Program-made: the position numbers and the translations under genes | Source of the DNA: UBA8190 sp003453695 | GTDB lineage: Bacteria; Actinomycetota; Acidimicrobiia; Acidimicrobiales; UBA8190 | NCBI GenBank assembly: GCA_036796975.1 | Contig: DAIRBY010000016.1 | Coordinates: 1-64,000, forward strand | Reading direction: 5' to 3' | DNA length: 64,000 nucleotides | Notes under the pieces: model-generated | The model's input: the letters and a program-made list of their open reading frames with translations, nothing else | Told to the model about the DNA's origin: nothing | Database searches by the model: none | Shown here: positions 1 through 9,298 of the stretch, piece after piece | Position numbering within the stretch: the stretch's first letter is position 1 | How the letters are laid out: each line of letters starts with the position of its first letter

Positions 1-2
1 CC

Positions 3-302
3 CTGGAAGGGGCCCTGCGCTTCTTCATGGATGCCCTGGCGGAGGTGCTGGGCCGCGACGACGCCACCCGGCAGGCAGCGGAGGCCCTGCTGCCCCACCT
101 GGCGCCGCTGGCAGCGGACTTCGACCCGGACAACACCGGTGGGGCCATGCTCCTCGGGCTGGACGGGGTGTGTGTGATCAGCCACGGCTCATCGTCGGCC
201 CGCGCCGTCGTGTCCGCCGTCCGCGTGGCCCACGACGTGGCCGTGGGCGGCCTGGTCGGGCGCTTGGCGGGGTCGGTGTCCTCGGTTTCCGCTGCTGGGT
301 GA
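3..302 (+). CDS. plsX: Phosphate acyltransferase PlsX, C-terminal part (5' end outside window)
   Basis: This is the last 99 residues of PlsX, the soluble enzyme that makes acyl-phosphate from acyl-ACP for phospholipid synthesis. The frame is open from base 3, so the gene starts before the window; the ATG at 27 is internal. The conserved C-terminal stretch GGAMLLGLDGVCVISHGSSS is followed by an SARAVVSAVRVA helix, which is typical of the PlsX end. acpP, its substrate carrier, follows at 424, the common plsX-acpP-rnc order. Recognition rests on this short but characteristic segment. Confidence 0.85.
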   Translation: MEGALRFFMDALAEVLGRDDATRQAAEALLPHLAPLAADFDPDNTGGAMLLGLDGVCVISHGSSSARAVVSAVRVAHDVAVGGLVGRLAGSVSSVSAAG

Positions 303-423
303 GGGGCTGCCCACGGGCTGAGGTCGTGCCGGTTCGGCCGCCCCCACCAGGTAGGATTCGGCCCGAACCGAGCTGCCGTGCACGGGGCTCGGCGCCACGT
401 GAGACGACCCCGCAGGAGACCAG

Positions 424-720
424 GTGCCCGCCGAGACCCACGTAGAGAAGGGGCCGCTCGACCGCCGCCAGGTGTTCGAGCTGATCCAGGAGCAGCTGGC
501 CGACATCCTGGAGATCGAGCCGTCGGCCATCAGCGAGTCGTCCTCCTTCGCCGAGGACCTCGACGCCGACTCGCTGGCCCTCATCGAGCTCGTGGAAGCG
601 CTCGAGGAGGAGCTCGGCGAGCGGACCGTCGGGTTCCGCATCGAGGACGAGGACCTCGAGGACCTGCGCACGGTCCGCGACGCGGTCGACTACGTCGTCG
701 CCAAGCTCGGAGCGAGCTGA
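424..720 (+). CDS. acpP: Acyl carrier protein
   Basis: A 98-residue acidic four-helix carrier of fatty-acid intermediates. The phosphopantetheine attachment motif DADSL is at residues 47-51, with Ser50 as the modified serine, followed by the recognition helix ALIELVEALEEE. The start is GTG with GCAGGAGAC just upstream as a ribosome binding site. It is slightly longer than the usual 75-80 residues because of an N-terminal extension and an insert around residues 66-78 (GERTVGFRIEDEDLE). It lies between plsX and rnc, the usual context, so housekeeping fatty-acid synthesis is the likely role rather than a polyketide pathway. Confidence 0.93.
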   Translation: MPAETHVEKGPLDRRQVFELIQEQLADILEIEPSAISESSSFAEDLDADSLALIELVEALEEELGERTVGFRIEDEDLEDLRTVRDAVDYVVAKLGAS

Positions 721-727
721 GACGGCC

Positions 728-1546
728 CTGCACGCCGGCTCCGGTGGCGCCCCCGGCGCCGAGACCCCCTCGCTCGATCCTCTGGTCGCCCGCCTGGGGT
801 TCGAGTTCCTCGATCCCGCCCTGTTGGCCCAGGCCCTGTCCCACCGTTCCTGGTGCGCCGAGGCAGGGGGCCTGCCCTCCAACGAGCGCCTGGAGTTCCT
901 GGGCGACGCCGTGCTGGGGCTGGTGGTAGCCGAACACTGCTACCGCACCTATCCCGAGCTGCCCGAGGGGTCCCTGGCCAAGGTGCGGGCCGCCGTCGTG
1001 AACACCAACGTGCTGGCCGAGGTGGCCGACGAGCTGGAGCTGGGGGGCACCGTCCTTCTCGGCCGAGGTGAGGACGCCTCGGGGGGCCGTCACAAGGCGT
1101 CGATCCTCGCCAACTCCATGGAAGCCGTCATCGGGGCGGTGTACCTGGACCAGGGCTGGGAGGCGGCCTCGGCCATGGTCCTGCGCCTGCTCGGGACGCG
1201 CATCACCGAGGCGGCGGCCGGCCCCGGCGCCGAGGACTTCAAGACCAGGCTGCAGGAGCTCGTGATCCGCCGGGCGGGGGAGCTGCCCCGCTACGAGGTG
1301 GACGGCGCCGGTCCCGACCACGCCCGGCGCTACACGGCCGCCGTCTACGTGGCGGGGGCGGCGGCGGGCAGGGGGGAGGGCCGGTCCAAGAAGGACGCCG
1401 AGCAGGCCGCCGCCCGGGAAGCCTGGGAGACCCTGGCCGGTTCCCGCCGGGGCACGGGCGCGGCTGCGGGGGCGGGGGCGGCGGTGAGCGGAGCCGGGGC
1501 CGACGGCAGCGTCCCGGCCCCCGGCGGCGGACGAGACCATGCCTGA
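728..1546 (+). CDS. rnc: Ribonuclease III
   Basis: Double-strand-specific endoribonuclease for rRNA and mRNA processing. The nuclease signature NERLEFLGDAVL and the second metal-binding helix NSMEAVIGAVYLDQG are both present. A C-terminal dsRNA-binding domain follows, starting near KTRLQEL and ending with SKKDAEQAAAREAW. The first in-frame ATG/GTG/TTG is the TTG at 824, but codons before it (VARLGFEFLDPALLAQALSHRSW) are clearly RNase III N-terminus, so the true start is upstream. No ATG, GTG or TTG is available there; CTG at 728, eight bases after the acpP stop, is my best guess. The 3' end overlaps mutM by 8 bases. A low-complexity Gly/Ala tail closes the protein. Confidence 0.9.
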   Translation: MHAGSGGAPGAETPSLDPLVARLGFEFLDPALLAQALSHRSWCAEAGGLPSNERLEFLGDAVLGLVVAEHCYRTYPELPEGSLAKVRAAVVNTNVLAEVADELELGGTVLLGRGEDASGGRHKASILANSMEAVIGAVYLDQGWEAASAMVLRLLGTRITEAAAGPGAEDFKTRLQELVIRRAGELPRYEVDGAGPDHARRYTAAVYVAGAAAGRGEGRSKKDAEQAAAREAWETLAGSRRGTGAAAGAGAAVSGAGADGSVPAPGGGRDHA

Positions 1547-2378
1547 GCTCCCCGAGGTCGAGACCATCCGCCGCGACCTCGAGAAGGAGGTGGTCGGCAA
1601 GCGCGTCAAGCAGGTCGAGGTGAAGGGCAAGCGTTCCGTGCGCCGCCACAAGACTTCGACGGAGTTCCGGGGCCGCCTCGAAGGTCGCAAGGTCGCCGCT
1701 GTGCGCCGCGCCGGGAAGTACCTGCTCGTCGACCTGGACGACGGCGACGTGCTCGTCGTGCATCTCGGGATGAGCGGCCAGCTGCTCCGGGCCAAGAGCG
1801 CCAAGGAGCCGCTCGAGCGGCACACCCACGTGGTGATCACCTTCACCCAGGGCGGGCAGTTGCGATTCGTCGACCCCCGCACCTTCGGCGAGCTGTTCGT
1901 GACCAAGGCCGACGAGCTGGGGGCGGCCGTCTCCGAGCTGGCCCATCTCGGCTTCGATCCCCTGGAGGACGTCATGAGCTGGGCGCGCTTCGGCATGATG
2001 CTCGCCGACAAGCACACGACGCTCAAGGGCCTCCTCATGGACCAGAAGTTCGTGGCCGGCATCGGCAACATCTACTCGGACGAGATCCTCTTCGCCGCCG
2101 GGCTGCGCTACGACCGGTTGTCGGACTCGCTCTCGGCCCAGGAGGTGCGCCGTCTGTACCGGGCCATGGTCGAGACGCTCACCGAGGCCGTGAAGATGCG
2201 CGGTTCGTCACTGGCCGACGAGCAGTACCGCGACCTGTACGGCGAGGTCGGCGAGTTCCAGGGCCAGCACCAGGTGTACGACCGCGAGGGGCAACCGTGT
2301 CGGCGGTGCCGGAATCCGCTCGTCAAAGTGCGGGTCAACGGCCGCTCCGCCTTCCTCTGCGAGCACTGCCAGATCTAG
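1539..2378 (+). CDS. mutM: Formamidopyrimidine-DNA glycosylase (MutM/Fpg)
   Basis: Base-excision repair glycosylase/AP lyase that removes 8-oxoguanine and formamidopyrimidines. The protein begins MPELPEVETIRRDLE; Pro2 is the catalytic nucleophile and Glu3 the acid of the family. The helix-two-turn-helix segment (LMDQKFVAGIGNIYSDEIL) is present. The C-terminal zinc finger has the CxxC...CxxC pattern (CRRC and CEHC). At 279 residues it has the normal length. The start codon lies inside the rnc reading frame, so translation is probably coupled to rnc. Confidence 0.95.
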   Translation: MPELPEVETIRRDLEKEVVGKRVKQVEVKGKRSVRRHKTSTEFRGRLEGRKVAAVRRAGKYLLVDLDDGDVLVVHLGMSGQLLRAKSAKEPLERHTHVVITFTQGGQLRFVDPRTFGELFVTKADELGAAVSELAHLGFDPLEDVMSWARFGMMLADKHTTLKGLLMDQKFVAGIGNIYSDEILFAAGLRYDRLSDSLSAQEVRRLYRAMVETLTEAVKMRGSSLADEQYRDLYGEVGEFQGQHQVYDREGQPCRRCRNPLVKVRVNGRSAFLCEHCQI

Positions 2379-2425
2379 GCCGGAGCCGGGCCCGGGCGGT
2401 CCCCCGGGCGCCCCGGGACGGCCGG

Positions 2426-2431
2426 TAGGGT
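2426..2431 (+). promoter_or_regulatory. -10 element (TAGGGT) for smc, leaderless-type
   Basis: TAGGGT ends 9 bases before the smc ATG with no ribosome binding site in between, the arrangement expected for a leaderless transcript. No clear -35 box is visible. This is an inference from the recurring pattern in this window. Confidence 0.45.
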
Positions 2432-2440
2432 GGCCGCAAA

Positions 2441-4875
2441 ATGTTCCTCAAGTCGCTCACCTTGAAGGGCTTCAAGTCCTTCGCCGACCCCGCCACCTTG
2501 TACTTCGAGCCCGGTATCACCGTGGTGGTGGGACCGAACGGAAGCGGAAAGTCCAACGTGGTGGACAGCGTCGCCTGGGTGCTCGGCGCCCAGGGGCCGC
2601 GCACCGTCCGTTCGTCGAAGATGGAGGACGTCATCTTCGCCGGGTCCGCCGACCGCCCTGCGCTGGGGCGCGCCGAGGTCTCGCTCACCATCGACAACCG
2701 GGCGGGGCGGCTACCCGGTGGCCTGGCCGAGATCACCATCACCCGCACGCTGTTCCGATCCGGCGACAGCGAGTACGCCATCAACGGCCAGCCCTGCCGG
2801 CTCCTCGACGTCCAGGAGCTGTTGTCGGACTCCGGGGTGGGGCGCCAGCAGCACGTGATCGTCGGCCAGGGCCAGCTGGACGGCATCTTGAACGCCCGGC
2901 CCGAGGACCGCCGGGCCGTGATCGAGGAGGCGGCCGGGGTGCTCAAGCACCGCCGGCGCCGGGAGCGGGCCGAGCGTCGCCTGGCCGCGGCCGAGGAGAA
3001 CCTCGACCGCCTCGCCGACCTGCTGCGCGAGGTGCGCCGCCAGATGCGGCCCCTCGAGCGCCAAGCGGCGGCGGCGCGTTCGCACGCCGTGCTGGCCGAC
3101 GAGTTGCGGGGGCTGCGCCTCTATCTCGTGGGACGTGAGCTGTCGGCGCTGGAGGAACGCCGCCGGTCCGGCGCCGCCGACTGCGAGCGCCTGCGCACCC
3201 ACGAGGACGTCCTGCGCCGGACGATGGCGGAGCTCGACGTGGCCGCCGACGCCGCTGCCGCCGAGCTGTCTGCTCGGCGCGGCGAGGACCTGGTGGTGGC
3301 GCTCACCCGCGCCCAGGCCCTGGCCGAGCGGTGCCGGGGGATGGGGGCGGTGCTCGCCGAGCGGCGCCGCTCGCTGGTGCGGGACCTGGAGGCGGCGGCC
3401 GACGTGGACGTGGTGTCGACGCTGGAGGCCGATGCCGCCCGGCTGGCCGCCGAGCTGGCTGCGCTCGGCGCCCAAGAGGGGGCGCTCGAACCTGAGCGCG
3501 CCCAGCTGGCGTCGGGACAGCGGGAGCTGGCGGCGGCGGTCTCCGAGCATCAGGCGGCCTTCGCCGACGAGGCGGGGCTGCGACGGGCCGAGGAGGCCTT
3601 CGCCGTGGCCCAGGGACAGCTGGCCCCCCGCCGTGCCGCCATCGAGCGGGACCAAGCCAGCTTGGAGCGCGTGGAGCAGCGGCTGGCCTCGATGGCCGAG
3701 CGCCGGGCCGGGCTCGAGAGCGAGCGGGCCGGGCTGCGCCGGCAGGCCGACGAGCTCGTCACCGAGCTCGACCTGGCCGAGCCGGCCGCCGAGCGGGCCG
3801 GAGGCGACGCCAGCGCGGCCAAGGAGTCCCTCGCCGTCGCCGAGTCGGCCTTCATGGAGGCCGAAGCCAGGCGCCATCGTCTCGAAGCACGCTCCGACGC
3901 CCTCGCCCGGGCGGCGGCGCAGGCGACGGGGTCGGCGGGCGCCGAGACCCTGGCCAGCCAGGGCGGGGTGGTGGGGCTGCTCACCGAGCTCGTCGAGGTG
4001 GACGGGGGCTTCGCCGGCGCCCTGGAGGCGGCGCTGGGCCCGGCCGTGACCGGCGTGGTCGTGGACGGTGGGGCGACGGCCCGCCACGCCCTCGGCCGCA
4101 ACCACTCCCGTCTGCGCCAGGAGGACGTGGCCGGCACCGTGCTCCCCCTGGGCACGGTGCTTGCCCCCGGGGACGTGGCGGTCCCCGCCGGACACGACGC
4201 CGGCCCTCCCGAGCTCGACCGGCTCAGGTCCCGGGTGCGTATTCGCCGCGCCTCGGCGCCGGGACGGGCGGCTGAGGTGGAGGCCGTGCTCGACCGTCTG
4301 CTCGCCGGTGTGGTGGTGGCGGCCGACTGGCAGGAGGCCGCCGACCTGGCCCTGGCCCACCCGGCGCTGACGGTGGTGACCCCGGCCGGTGACCGGCTGT
4401 CGGGTCTCGGGTGGGTCGTGGGAGCGGGCGGGGTGGAAGCAGCCCAGGCCGCCGCAGAGGCGGCCCGGGGGGAGGCGGAGTCCGCTGGCGGCGAGGCACG
4501 ACGGGCCGCCGCCGAGCTGGCCGAAGCCAGGGCGGCCGCCGACCGGGCCACCCAGAGCGCCTCGGAGGCGGCACGGCACGTCGAGCGGACGGCCGAGCGG
4601 CGCAGCGTGGCCTCGGCGGCGCTGGCCCGGGTGGAGGGTGAGGTGCAGGCCCTCGAGTCCGAGCGCGCCGAGGTGGTGCACCACCAGGCCGTGGTGGCCG
4701 AGCGCTACGAGCGCGACGCCGTCCAGCTGTCCGAGCTCGAGGCCAAGGTGGGAGAGCTGGGGGCGGCCGCCGAGGCCGCCAGCCGCCGGCTGGGCGAGTC
4801 CGAGGAGTCCGACCTGCACTCGTTGCGCCTCGCGGGCGAGGCCAGCCCCGCGGCGGCCCGGCTGGATCTCGAGGA
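2441..4875 (+). CDS. smc: Chromosome segregation protein SMC, 5' part (broken by assembly gap)
   Basis: N-terminal two thirds of SMC, the condensin ATPase that organises and segregates the chromosome. The Walker A motif GPNGSGKSN is at residues 31-39. Long Ala/Glu/Arg-rich coiled coils flank a hinge domain that begins near GGVVGLLTELVEVDGG (about residues 510-600). The frame runs into ten Ns at 4876. The rest of the gene is in another frame after the gap, so the break is an artefact of an unknown-length gap rather than a real frameshift. The two parts together give about 1,210 residues, normal for SMC. Confidence 0.95.
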
Positions 4876-4885
4876 NNNNNNNNNN
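4876..4885. other. Assembly gap (10 N) inside smc
   Basis: A run of exactly ten Ns interrupts the smc coiled coil. The reading frame differs on the two sides, so the true missing length is not ten bases, or bases at the edges are wrong. Confidence 0.98.
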
Positions 4886-6092
4886 ACTCGACGCAGCGCT
4901 CGCCCGGCGCGCCCTCGAGGAGCGCCGTCGCCGTCTCGACGCCGCCGGCCGTGACCTCGAGTTGCGCGCTGCCGCCCTGGCCGAGCGGCGGACGGTGCTG
5001 GGCGCACGGCTGGCCGAGGTCGAGCGGCGCCTGGCCGGTCACGTCGCCGAACGCGAGCGCGCCGGCGAGCGCCGGCGCCGCATCGAGGGCGACGTCCACG
5101 CCGTAGATCGGCTGGCGGGTGCGCTCGACTCGGTCGGCGAACGCCTGGGGACGAGTCTCAGCCGGTTGCAGGAGCTGCGGGCCCGCCAGGTGGACGAGGT
5201 GCGCGCCGGGGGCGAGCGACTCGAGTCGCTGCGGCGCCGCCGCGCCGAATCCGAGACGGAACTGGGCGCGCTGCGGACGCGTCTGCAGACAGTGGAGCTG
5301 GAGCTGGCGGAGTCGGGGGTGCGGCACGAAGCCGCCACCGAGGCGCTGCGGCGCGAGCTCGGCGTGCGCCCCGAGGAGGCGGTGGGGGCCGGCTGCCCCG
5401 AGCTTCCCGAAGGGACGACGGCCGAGGCCCGGGCGCTCGCCGTCGAGCAGGAGCTGGCGGCGCTGGGGCCGGTCAACCCGCTCGCCGTGGAGGAGCTCGG
5501 AGGCCTGGAGGAGCGCCACCGCTTTCTCGAGGAGCAAGTGGACGACGTGCGCCGAGCCAGGCGCCAGCTGCAACAGCTCATCCGTGAGGTCGACGACGAG
5601 ATCATGCGCCTGTTCGCCGAGGCCTTCACCGACGTGAGCGCCCATTTCCAGGTGCTGGTGGCCACGCTGTTCCCCGGCGGCACCGGACGGCTCACGCTGT
5701 CCGAGCCCGACGACCTGCTCAACACCGGGGTCGAGGTCGAGGCCCGGCCGGCGGGGAAGAACGTGCGCAAGCTGTCGCTGCTCTCCGGCGGCGAGCGGTC
5801 GCTCGTGGCGCTGGCCTTCCTGTTCGCCGTCTTCCGCAGCAGGCCCTCACCGTTCTATCTGCTCGACGAGGTGGAGGCCGCGCTCGACGACGTCAACCTG
5901 CACCGCTTCTTGGACCTGCTCCACGAATTCCGGGAAGAGGCACAGCTCATCGTGGTCAGCCATCAGAAGCGGACCATGGAGGCGGCCGACGCGCTGTACG
6001 GGGTGACCATGACGCCTGGAGGCTCGTCCAAGGTGGTGAGCCAGAAGGTGTCGCGGCCCACTCCCGAGGAAGCCGCCGCCGCCACCGGCTGA
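4886..6092 (+). CDS. smc: Chromosome segregation protein SMC, 3' part (continues after gap)
   Basis: C-terminal part of SMC in the frame that reads LDAALARRALEERRRR directly after the gap. It carries the second coiled-coil arm and then the C-terminal ATPase half: the ABC signature LSGGERSLVALAFLFA, Walker B FYLLDEVEAALDD, and the His-loop region LIVVSHQKRTMEAAD. It has no start of its own; any start codon found here is internal. ftsY follows 93 bases downstream with its own -10 element. Confidence 0.95.
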
Positions 6093-6169
6093 TCCCACCG
6101 ACGGCACGTCGTCCACCTCGCCCGCTTCGGCCGGCGTCGGCCCCGGCCGAGGGGTGAAGCCCGGCTCGG

Positions 6170-6175
6170 TAGTCT
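6170..6175 (+). promoter_or_regulatory. -10 element (TAGTCT) for ftsY, leaderless-type
   Basis: TAGTCT ends 9 bases before the ftsY GTG and there is no purine-rich binding site between them. Same spacing as at smc and ffh. Confidence 0.4.
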
Positions 6176-6184
6176 CGCCTGGCC

Positions 6185-7285
6185 GTGGTCGCCCTCTGGA
6201 TCGTTCTGGCCGTCGTGCTGGTGGTGCTGGTGCTCTTCACCGGCACGGCGGTTGCACGCCGCACCAGGGGAGCGCCGCCAGCGCCGCCCGGGGCTCCGCC
6301 CCGGCCGGCCGCTGTGGAGGCTCCGCCGCCGCCCTCGGCCCCGGCGGCCCCTGCGGTTGCCGAGCCCGGCGCGCCCGTGGGTGTCCCGCCCGTCCTGCAC
6401 GAGCGTCTCGGCAAGTCGCGCGGCGCCATCTCGGGCTACCTGCGCGCCCTTCGGGCCCGGGGCTCAGTCGACGACGCCACCTGGAACGACCTGGAGGAGG
6501 CCCTGCTGCGCGCCGATGTGGGCGTGGCGACCACCACGGCCGTGCTCGACGACCTGCGCGACCGGGTGCGAGCCGGGGAGCTGCGGGGCGCCGATGCCGT
6601 CATCGAAGCGTTGCGCTCGGACCTGCAGTCCTCGATGGCGGGAGCCGAGCACGCCCAGCTCACCTTCGCCGACGGCGAGACCAACGTGTGGCTGTTCGTC
6701 GGCGTAAACGGCGTGGGCAAGACCACCACCATCGGTAAGGTGGCCCGTGCCCAGGCCGCCAGCGGCCGGTCGGTGCTCCTGGCCGCAGGCGACACGTTCC
6801 GTGCCGCCGCCGGCGAGCAACTGGCCACGTGGGCCGGTCGCGTCGGGGTCGAGGTCGTCCAAGGCCGGGAGGGCGGCGACCCGAGCGCAGTGGTGTTCGA
6901 CGCCGTGCAGCGCGCCGCGGCGCGCGGCAACGACCTGGTGCTGGCCGACACCGCCGGCAGGCTCCACACCAAGGTGAACCTCATCGAGGAGCTGAAGAAG
7001 ATCCGCCGCGTCGCCGACCGCCCACCCGGGAAGGTCACCGAGGTGCTCCTCGTCCTCGATGCCACCACCGGACAGAACGGCCTCAACCAGGCGCGCCAAT
7101 TCCTCGACGCCGTGGGGGTGACGGGGGTCGTGCTCACCAAGCTCGACGGCACGGCCAAAGGGGGCATCGTGGTGGCGGTCGAGCGGGAGCTCGGCCTGCC
7201 CGTGAAGCTCGTCGGCGTGGGCGAGGGGCTGGACGACCTCATCCCCTTCTCGCCCGCCGACTTCGTCGGCGCCCTCTTCGAGTGA
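6185..7285 (+). CDS. ftsY: Signal recognition particle receptor FtsY
   Basis: SRP receptor GTPase that docks ribosome-nascent chains at the membrane. The N-terminus is a membrane helix (about residues 2-20), followed by a Pro/Ala-rich linker and the NG domain. GTPase motifs are GVNGVGKTTT (G1), DTAGRLHTKVNLIEEL (G3) and TKLDGTAKGG (G4). The N-terminal helix is as in actinobacterial FtsY, where it replaces the long acidic A domain of enterobacteria. The partner ffh follows 28 bases downstream, with its own -10 hexamer. Confidence 0.95.
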   Translation: MVALWIVLAVVLVVLVLFTGTAVARRTRGAPPAPPGAPPRPAAVEAPPPPSAPAAPAVAEPGAPVGVPPVLHERLGKSRGAISGYLRALRARGSVDDATWNDLEEALLRADVGVATTTAVLDDLRDRVRAGELRGADAVIEALRSDLQSSMAGAEHAQLTFADGETNVWLFVGVNGVGKTTTIGKVARAQAASGRSVLLAAGDTFRAAAGEQLATWAGRVGVEVVQGREGGDPSAVVFDAVQRAAARGNDLVLADTAGRLHTKVNLIEELKKIRRVADRPPGKVTEVLLVLDATTGQNGLNQARQFLDAVGVTGVVLTKLDGTAKGGIVVAVERELGLPVKLVGVGEGLDDLIPFSPADFVGALFE

Positions 7286-7297
7286 ACCGCGCGCCGG

Positions 7298-7303
7298 TAG
7301 CCT
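7298..7303 (+). promoter_or_regulatory. -10 element (TAGCCT) for ffh, leaderless-type
   Basis: TAGCCT ends 10 bases before the ffh ATG, again without a binding site in the spacer. Inferred from the recurring pattern. Confidence 0.4.
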
Positions 7304-7313
7304 GACCGTTCGC

Positions 7314-8858
7314 ATGTTCGACGCCCTGTCACATCGGCTCGAAGGAATTCTGGAGCGTCTGCGCAGCCGGGGACGGTTGAGCGACGCCGACGTGGACCAG
7401 GCCCTGCAGGAGATCCGGACGGCCCTGCTCGAAGCCGACGTCGAGGTGGGGGTGGCGCGTTCGCTGGTGGACGGCATCCGCGCCCGCCTGGTGGGCGCCG
7501 AGCTGTCCCAGAGCCTGAGCCCGGCCCAGCAGGTGGTGAAGGCGGTCGACCAGGAGCTGGTGCGGGCCCTCGGCGGGGAGACCCTGCGCATCACCTATGC
7601 GCCGTCGCCGCCCACCGTGATCCTGCTCGCCGGCCTGCAGGGCTCCGGGAAGACGACAGCGGCGGGAAAGCTGGCTCGCTGGTTCCGTCAGCAAGGCCGC
7701 AACCCCATGCTGGTCGGCGCCGACCTCCAACGTCCCGCTGCCGTCGAGCAGTTGCGCATCCTCGGGGAGCAGGCGGGCGTGCCCGTCTACAGCGAGCCCA
7801 GTGACCCGGTGTCGGTGTCGGCCACCGCAGTCGACGAAGCGCGTCGACGCGGACGCGACGTCGTCATCGTCGACACCGCCGGCCGGCTCACCATCGACGA
7901 CGCCTTGATGGACGAGGTGCGGCGCATCTCGGAGGTTGTGTCGCCGCACTACACGTTCTTGGTCATCGACGCCATGACCGGGCAGGACGCCGTCGCCACC
8001 GCCCGGGCCTTCCACGCCACCTTGGCGCTCGACGGGGTCATCCTGACCAAGCTCGACAGTGACGCACGGGGTGGCGCGGCGCTGTCCGTCAAGGAGGTGG
8101 TGGGCCGTCCCGTCGCCTTCGCCTCCACCGGTGAGCGCCTCGTCGACTTCGACCAGTTCCATCCGGACCGCATGGCCAGTCGCATCCTGGGCATGGGCGA
8201 CGTGCTCAGCCTCATCGAACAGGCGGAGCGGGAGTTCGACCGGAGCGTCGCCGAAGAGGGCGCCACTCGTCTGCTCGAAGGCCGCTTCACGCTCGAGGAC
8301 TTCCTTTCGCAACTGCAGCAGGTGAAGAAGCTCGGCTCGCTGGGCGGCATCCTGTCGTTGCTGCCCGGGGTCCCCAAGGAGCTGAAGGGAGCCACCGACG
8401 CCATCGAGGACCGCCAGGTCTCCCAGGTCGAGGCCATCATCCGGTCGATGACGCCGGCCGAGCGGTCCGACCCGGCCGTGGTAGACGGATCGCGCCGCCA
8501 GCGCATCGCCCGGGGCAGCGGCACGACCACCCAGGACGTGAACCAGCTGCTGCGGCAGTTCAAAGAGGCGCAGGCGATGATGCGTTCGCCGGGCATGCTG
8601 TCGGGGCTTCTCGGCGGCGGACGGGTGCCGGGCGGCGCCAAGGGCGCAGCCCGCCTGGCCGAGGCCCTGGGGGCCGCCGGTGACGACCTCGGTGCCGGCG
8701 GGACGGCCGGCTGGCCCGCCGACGGGGCTGGGCTGAGCCTGCCTTCGGGCGGCGGGCTCGGAGGCTCGGCGGGCGGCGGCCGGGGCAAGGGGGGCAGGGG
8801 GAAGAAGAAGGGCGGGCGCGTCACCCCCAAGTCGGGGCGCCCCGGACCGCCACGGTGA
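7314..8858 (+). CDS. ffh: Signal recognition particle protein Ffh
   Basis: GTPase subunit of the signal recognition particle; it binds signal sequences and 4.5S RNA and docks on FtsY. The N domain is at about residues 1-90. The G domain carries GLQGSGKTTAAGKL (107-120), DTAGRL and TKLDSDARGG. The M domain at about 320-440 includes the RNA-binding helix region ending in SRRQRIARGSG. The C-terminus is a low-complexity Gly/Lys/Arg tail of roughly 60 residues (GGRGKGGRGKKKGG), longer than in most Ffh proteins and possibly an extra RNA contact. It is adjacent to ftsY and followed by rpsP. Confidence 0.95.
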   Translation: MFDALSHRLEGILERLRSRGRLSDADVDQALQEIRTALLEADVEVGVARSLVDGIRARLVGAELSQSLSPAQQVVKAVDQELVRALGGETLRITYAPSPPTVILLAGLQGSGKTTAAGKLARWFRQQGRNPMLVGADLQRPAAVEQLRILGEQAGVPVYSEPSDPVSVSATAVDEARRRGRDVVIVDTAGRLTIDDALMDEVRRISEVVSPHYTFLVIDAMTGQDAVATARAFHATLALDGVILTKLDSDARGGAALSVKEVVGRPVAFASTGERLVDFDQFHPDRMASRILGMGDVLSLIEQAEREFDRSVAEEGATRLLEGRFTLEDFLSQLQQVKKLGSLGGILSLLPGVPKELKGATDAIEDRQVSQVEAIIRSMTPAERSDPAVVDGSRRQRIARGSGTTTQDVNQLLRQFKEAQAMMRSPGMLSGLLGGGRVPGGAKGAARLAEALGAAGDDLGAGGTAGWPADGAGLSLPSGGGLGGSAGGGRGKGGRGKKKGGRVTPKSGRPGPPR

Positions 8859-8905
8859 CCGGTGTCCGACGGAGCGACCGTCTCGGGTGCCCCGGGACGG
8901 GGTGG

Positions 8906-8935
8906 TTCGACCCTGCCGGTGGCACACGGCAGAAT
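8906..8935 (+). promoter_or_regulatory. Putative promoter upstream of rpsP
   Basis: TTCGAC (8906-8911) and CAGAAT (8930-8935) are 18 bases apart and match a -35/-10 pair reasonably. An inverted repeat CTGCCG...CGGCAG (8913-8932) lies in the spacer, and CCCCG-GGA-CGGGG (8890-8902) sits just upstream. Together they could terminate ffh transcription and regulate rpsP. Confidence 0.35.
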
Positions 8936-9000
8936 GGACGGTCCGCACCGGCCGGGATGGCAGTCCACCGGGGCCGGCAACCGAAACGGGAGTTCGACTG

Positions 9001-9285
9001 ATGTCCGTGAAGCTGCGCCTCATGCGCATGGGCAAGACCAAGCAGCCCACCTACCGCCTGGTGGCGGCCGATTCCCGTTCGCCCCGTGACGGCCGGTTCA
9101 TCGAGGTCCTCGGCACCTACGCCCCTCGGGGACGCTCCGGGGCCGAGCCGGCCGCCGTGGTGGAGATCGACAACGCCAAGGCGGTGAAGTGGCTCCGTCA
9201 AGGTGCGCAGGCCACCGAGCGGGTGGAGCGCCTGCTGCGCAACTCCGGTGCCTGGGACGAGTTCACCGCCTCCAAGGCCCAGTGA
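9001..9285 (+). CDS. rpsP: 30S ribosomal protein S16
   Basis: Small-subunit assembly protein of 94 residues. It starts SVKLRLMRMGKTKQPTYRLV and has the S16 core RDGRFIEVLGTYAPRG. The ATG at 9001 is preceded by CGGGAG with 8 bases spacing; in-frame codons upstream show no S16 similarity. First gene of the classical rpsP-khpA-rimM-trmD-rplS series. Confidence 0.97.
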   Translation: MSVKLRLMRMGKTKQPTYRLVAADSRSPRDGRFIEVLGTYAPRGRSGAEPAAVVEIDNAKAVKWLRQGAQATERVERLLRNSGAWDEFTASKAQ

Positions 9286-9298
9286 GGACGTGGCCCCG

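Noticed and set aside
2711..4819. A 702-residue minus-strand frame opposite smc
   Set aside because: Shadow of the SMC coiled coil; Gly/His/Leu-rich without motifs.
2441..4954. An 837-residue SMC ending at 4954
   Set aside because: The last residues after the Ns are read in the wrong frame; the real protein continues to 6092.
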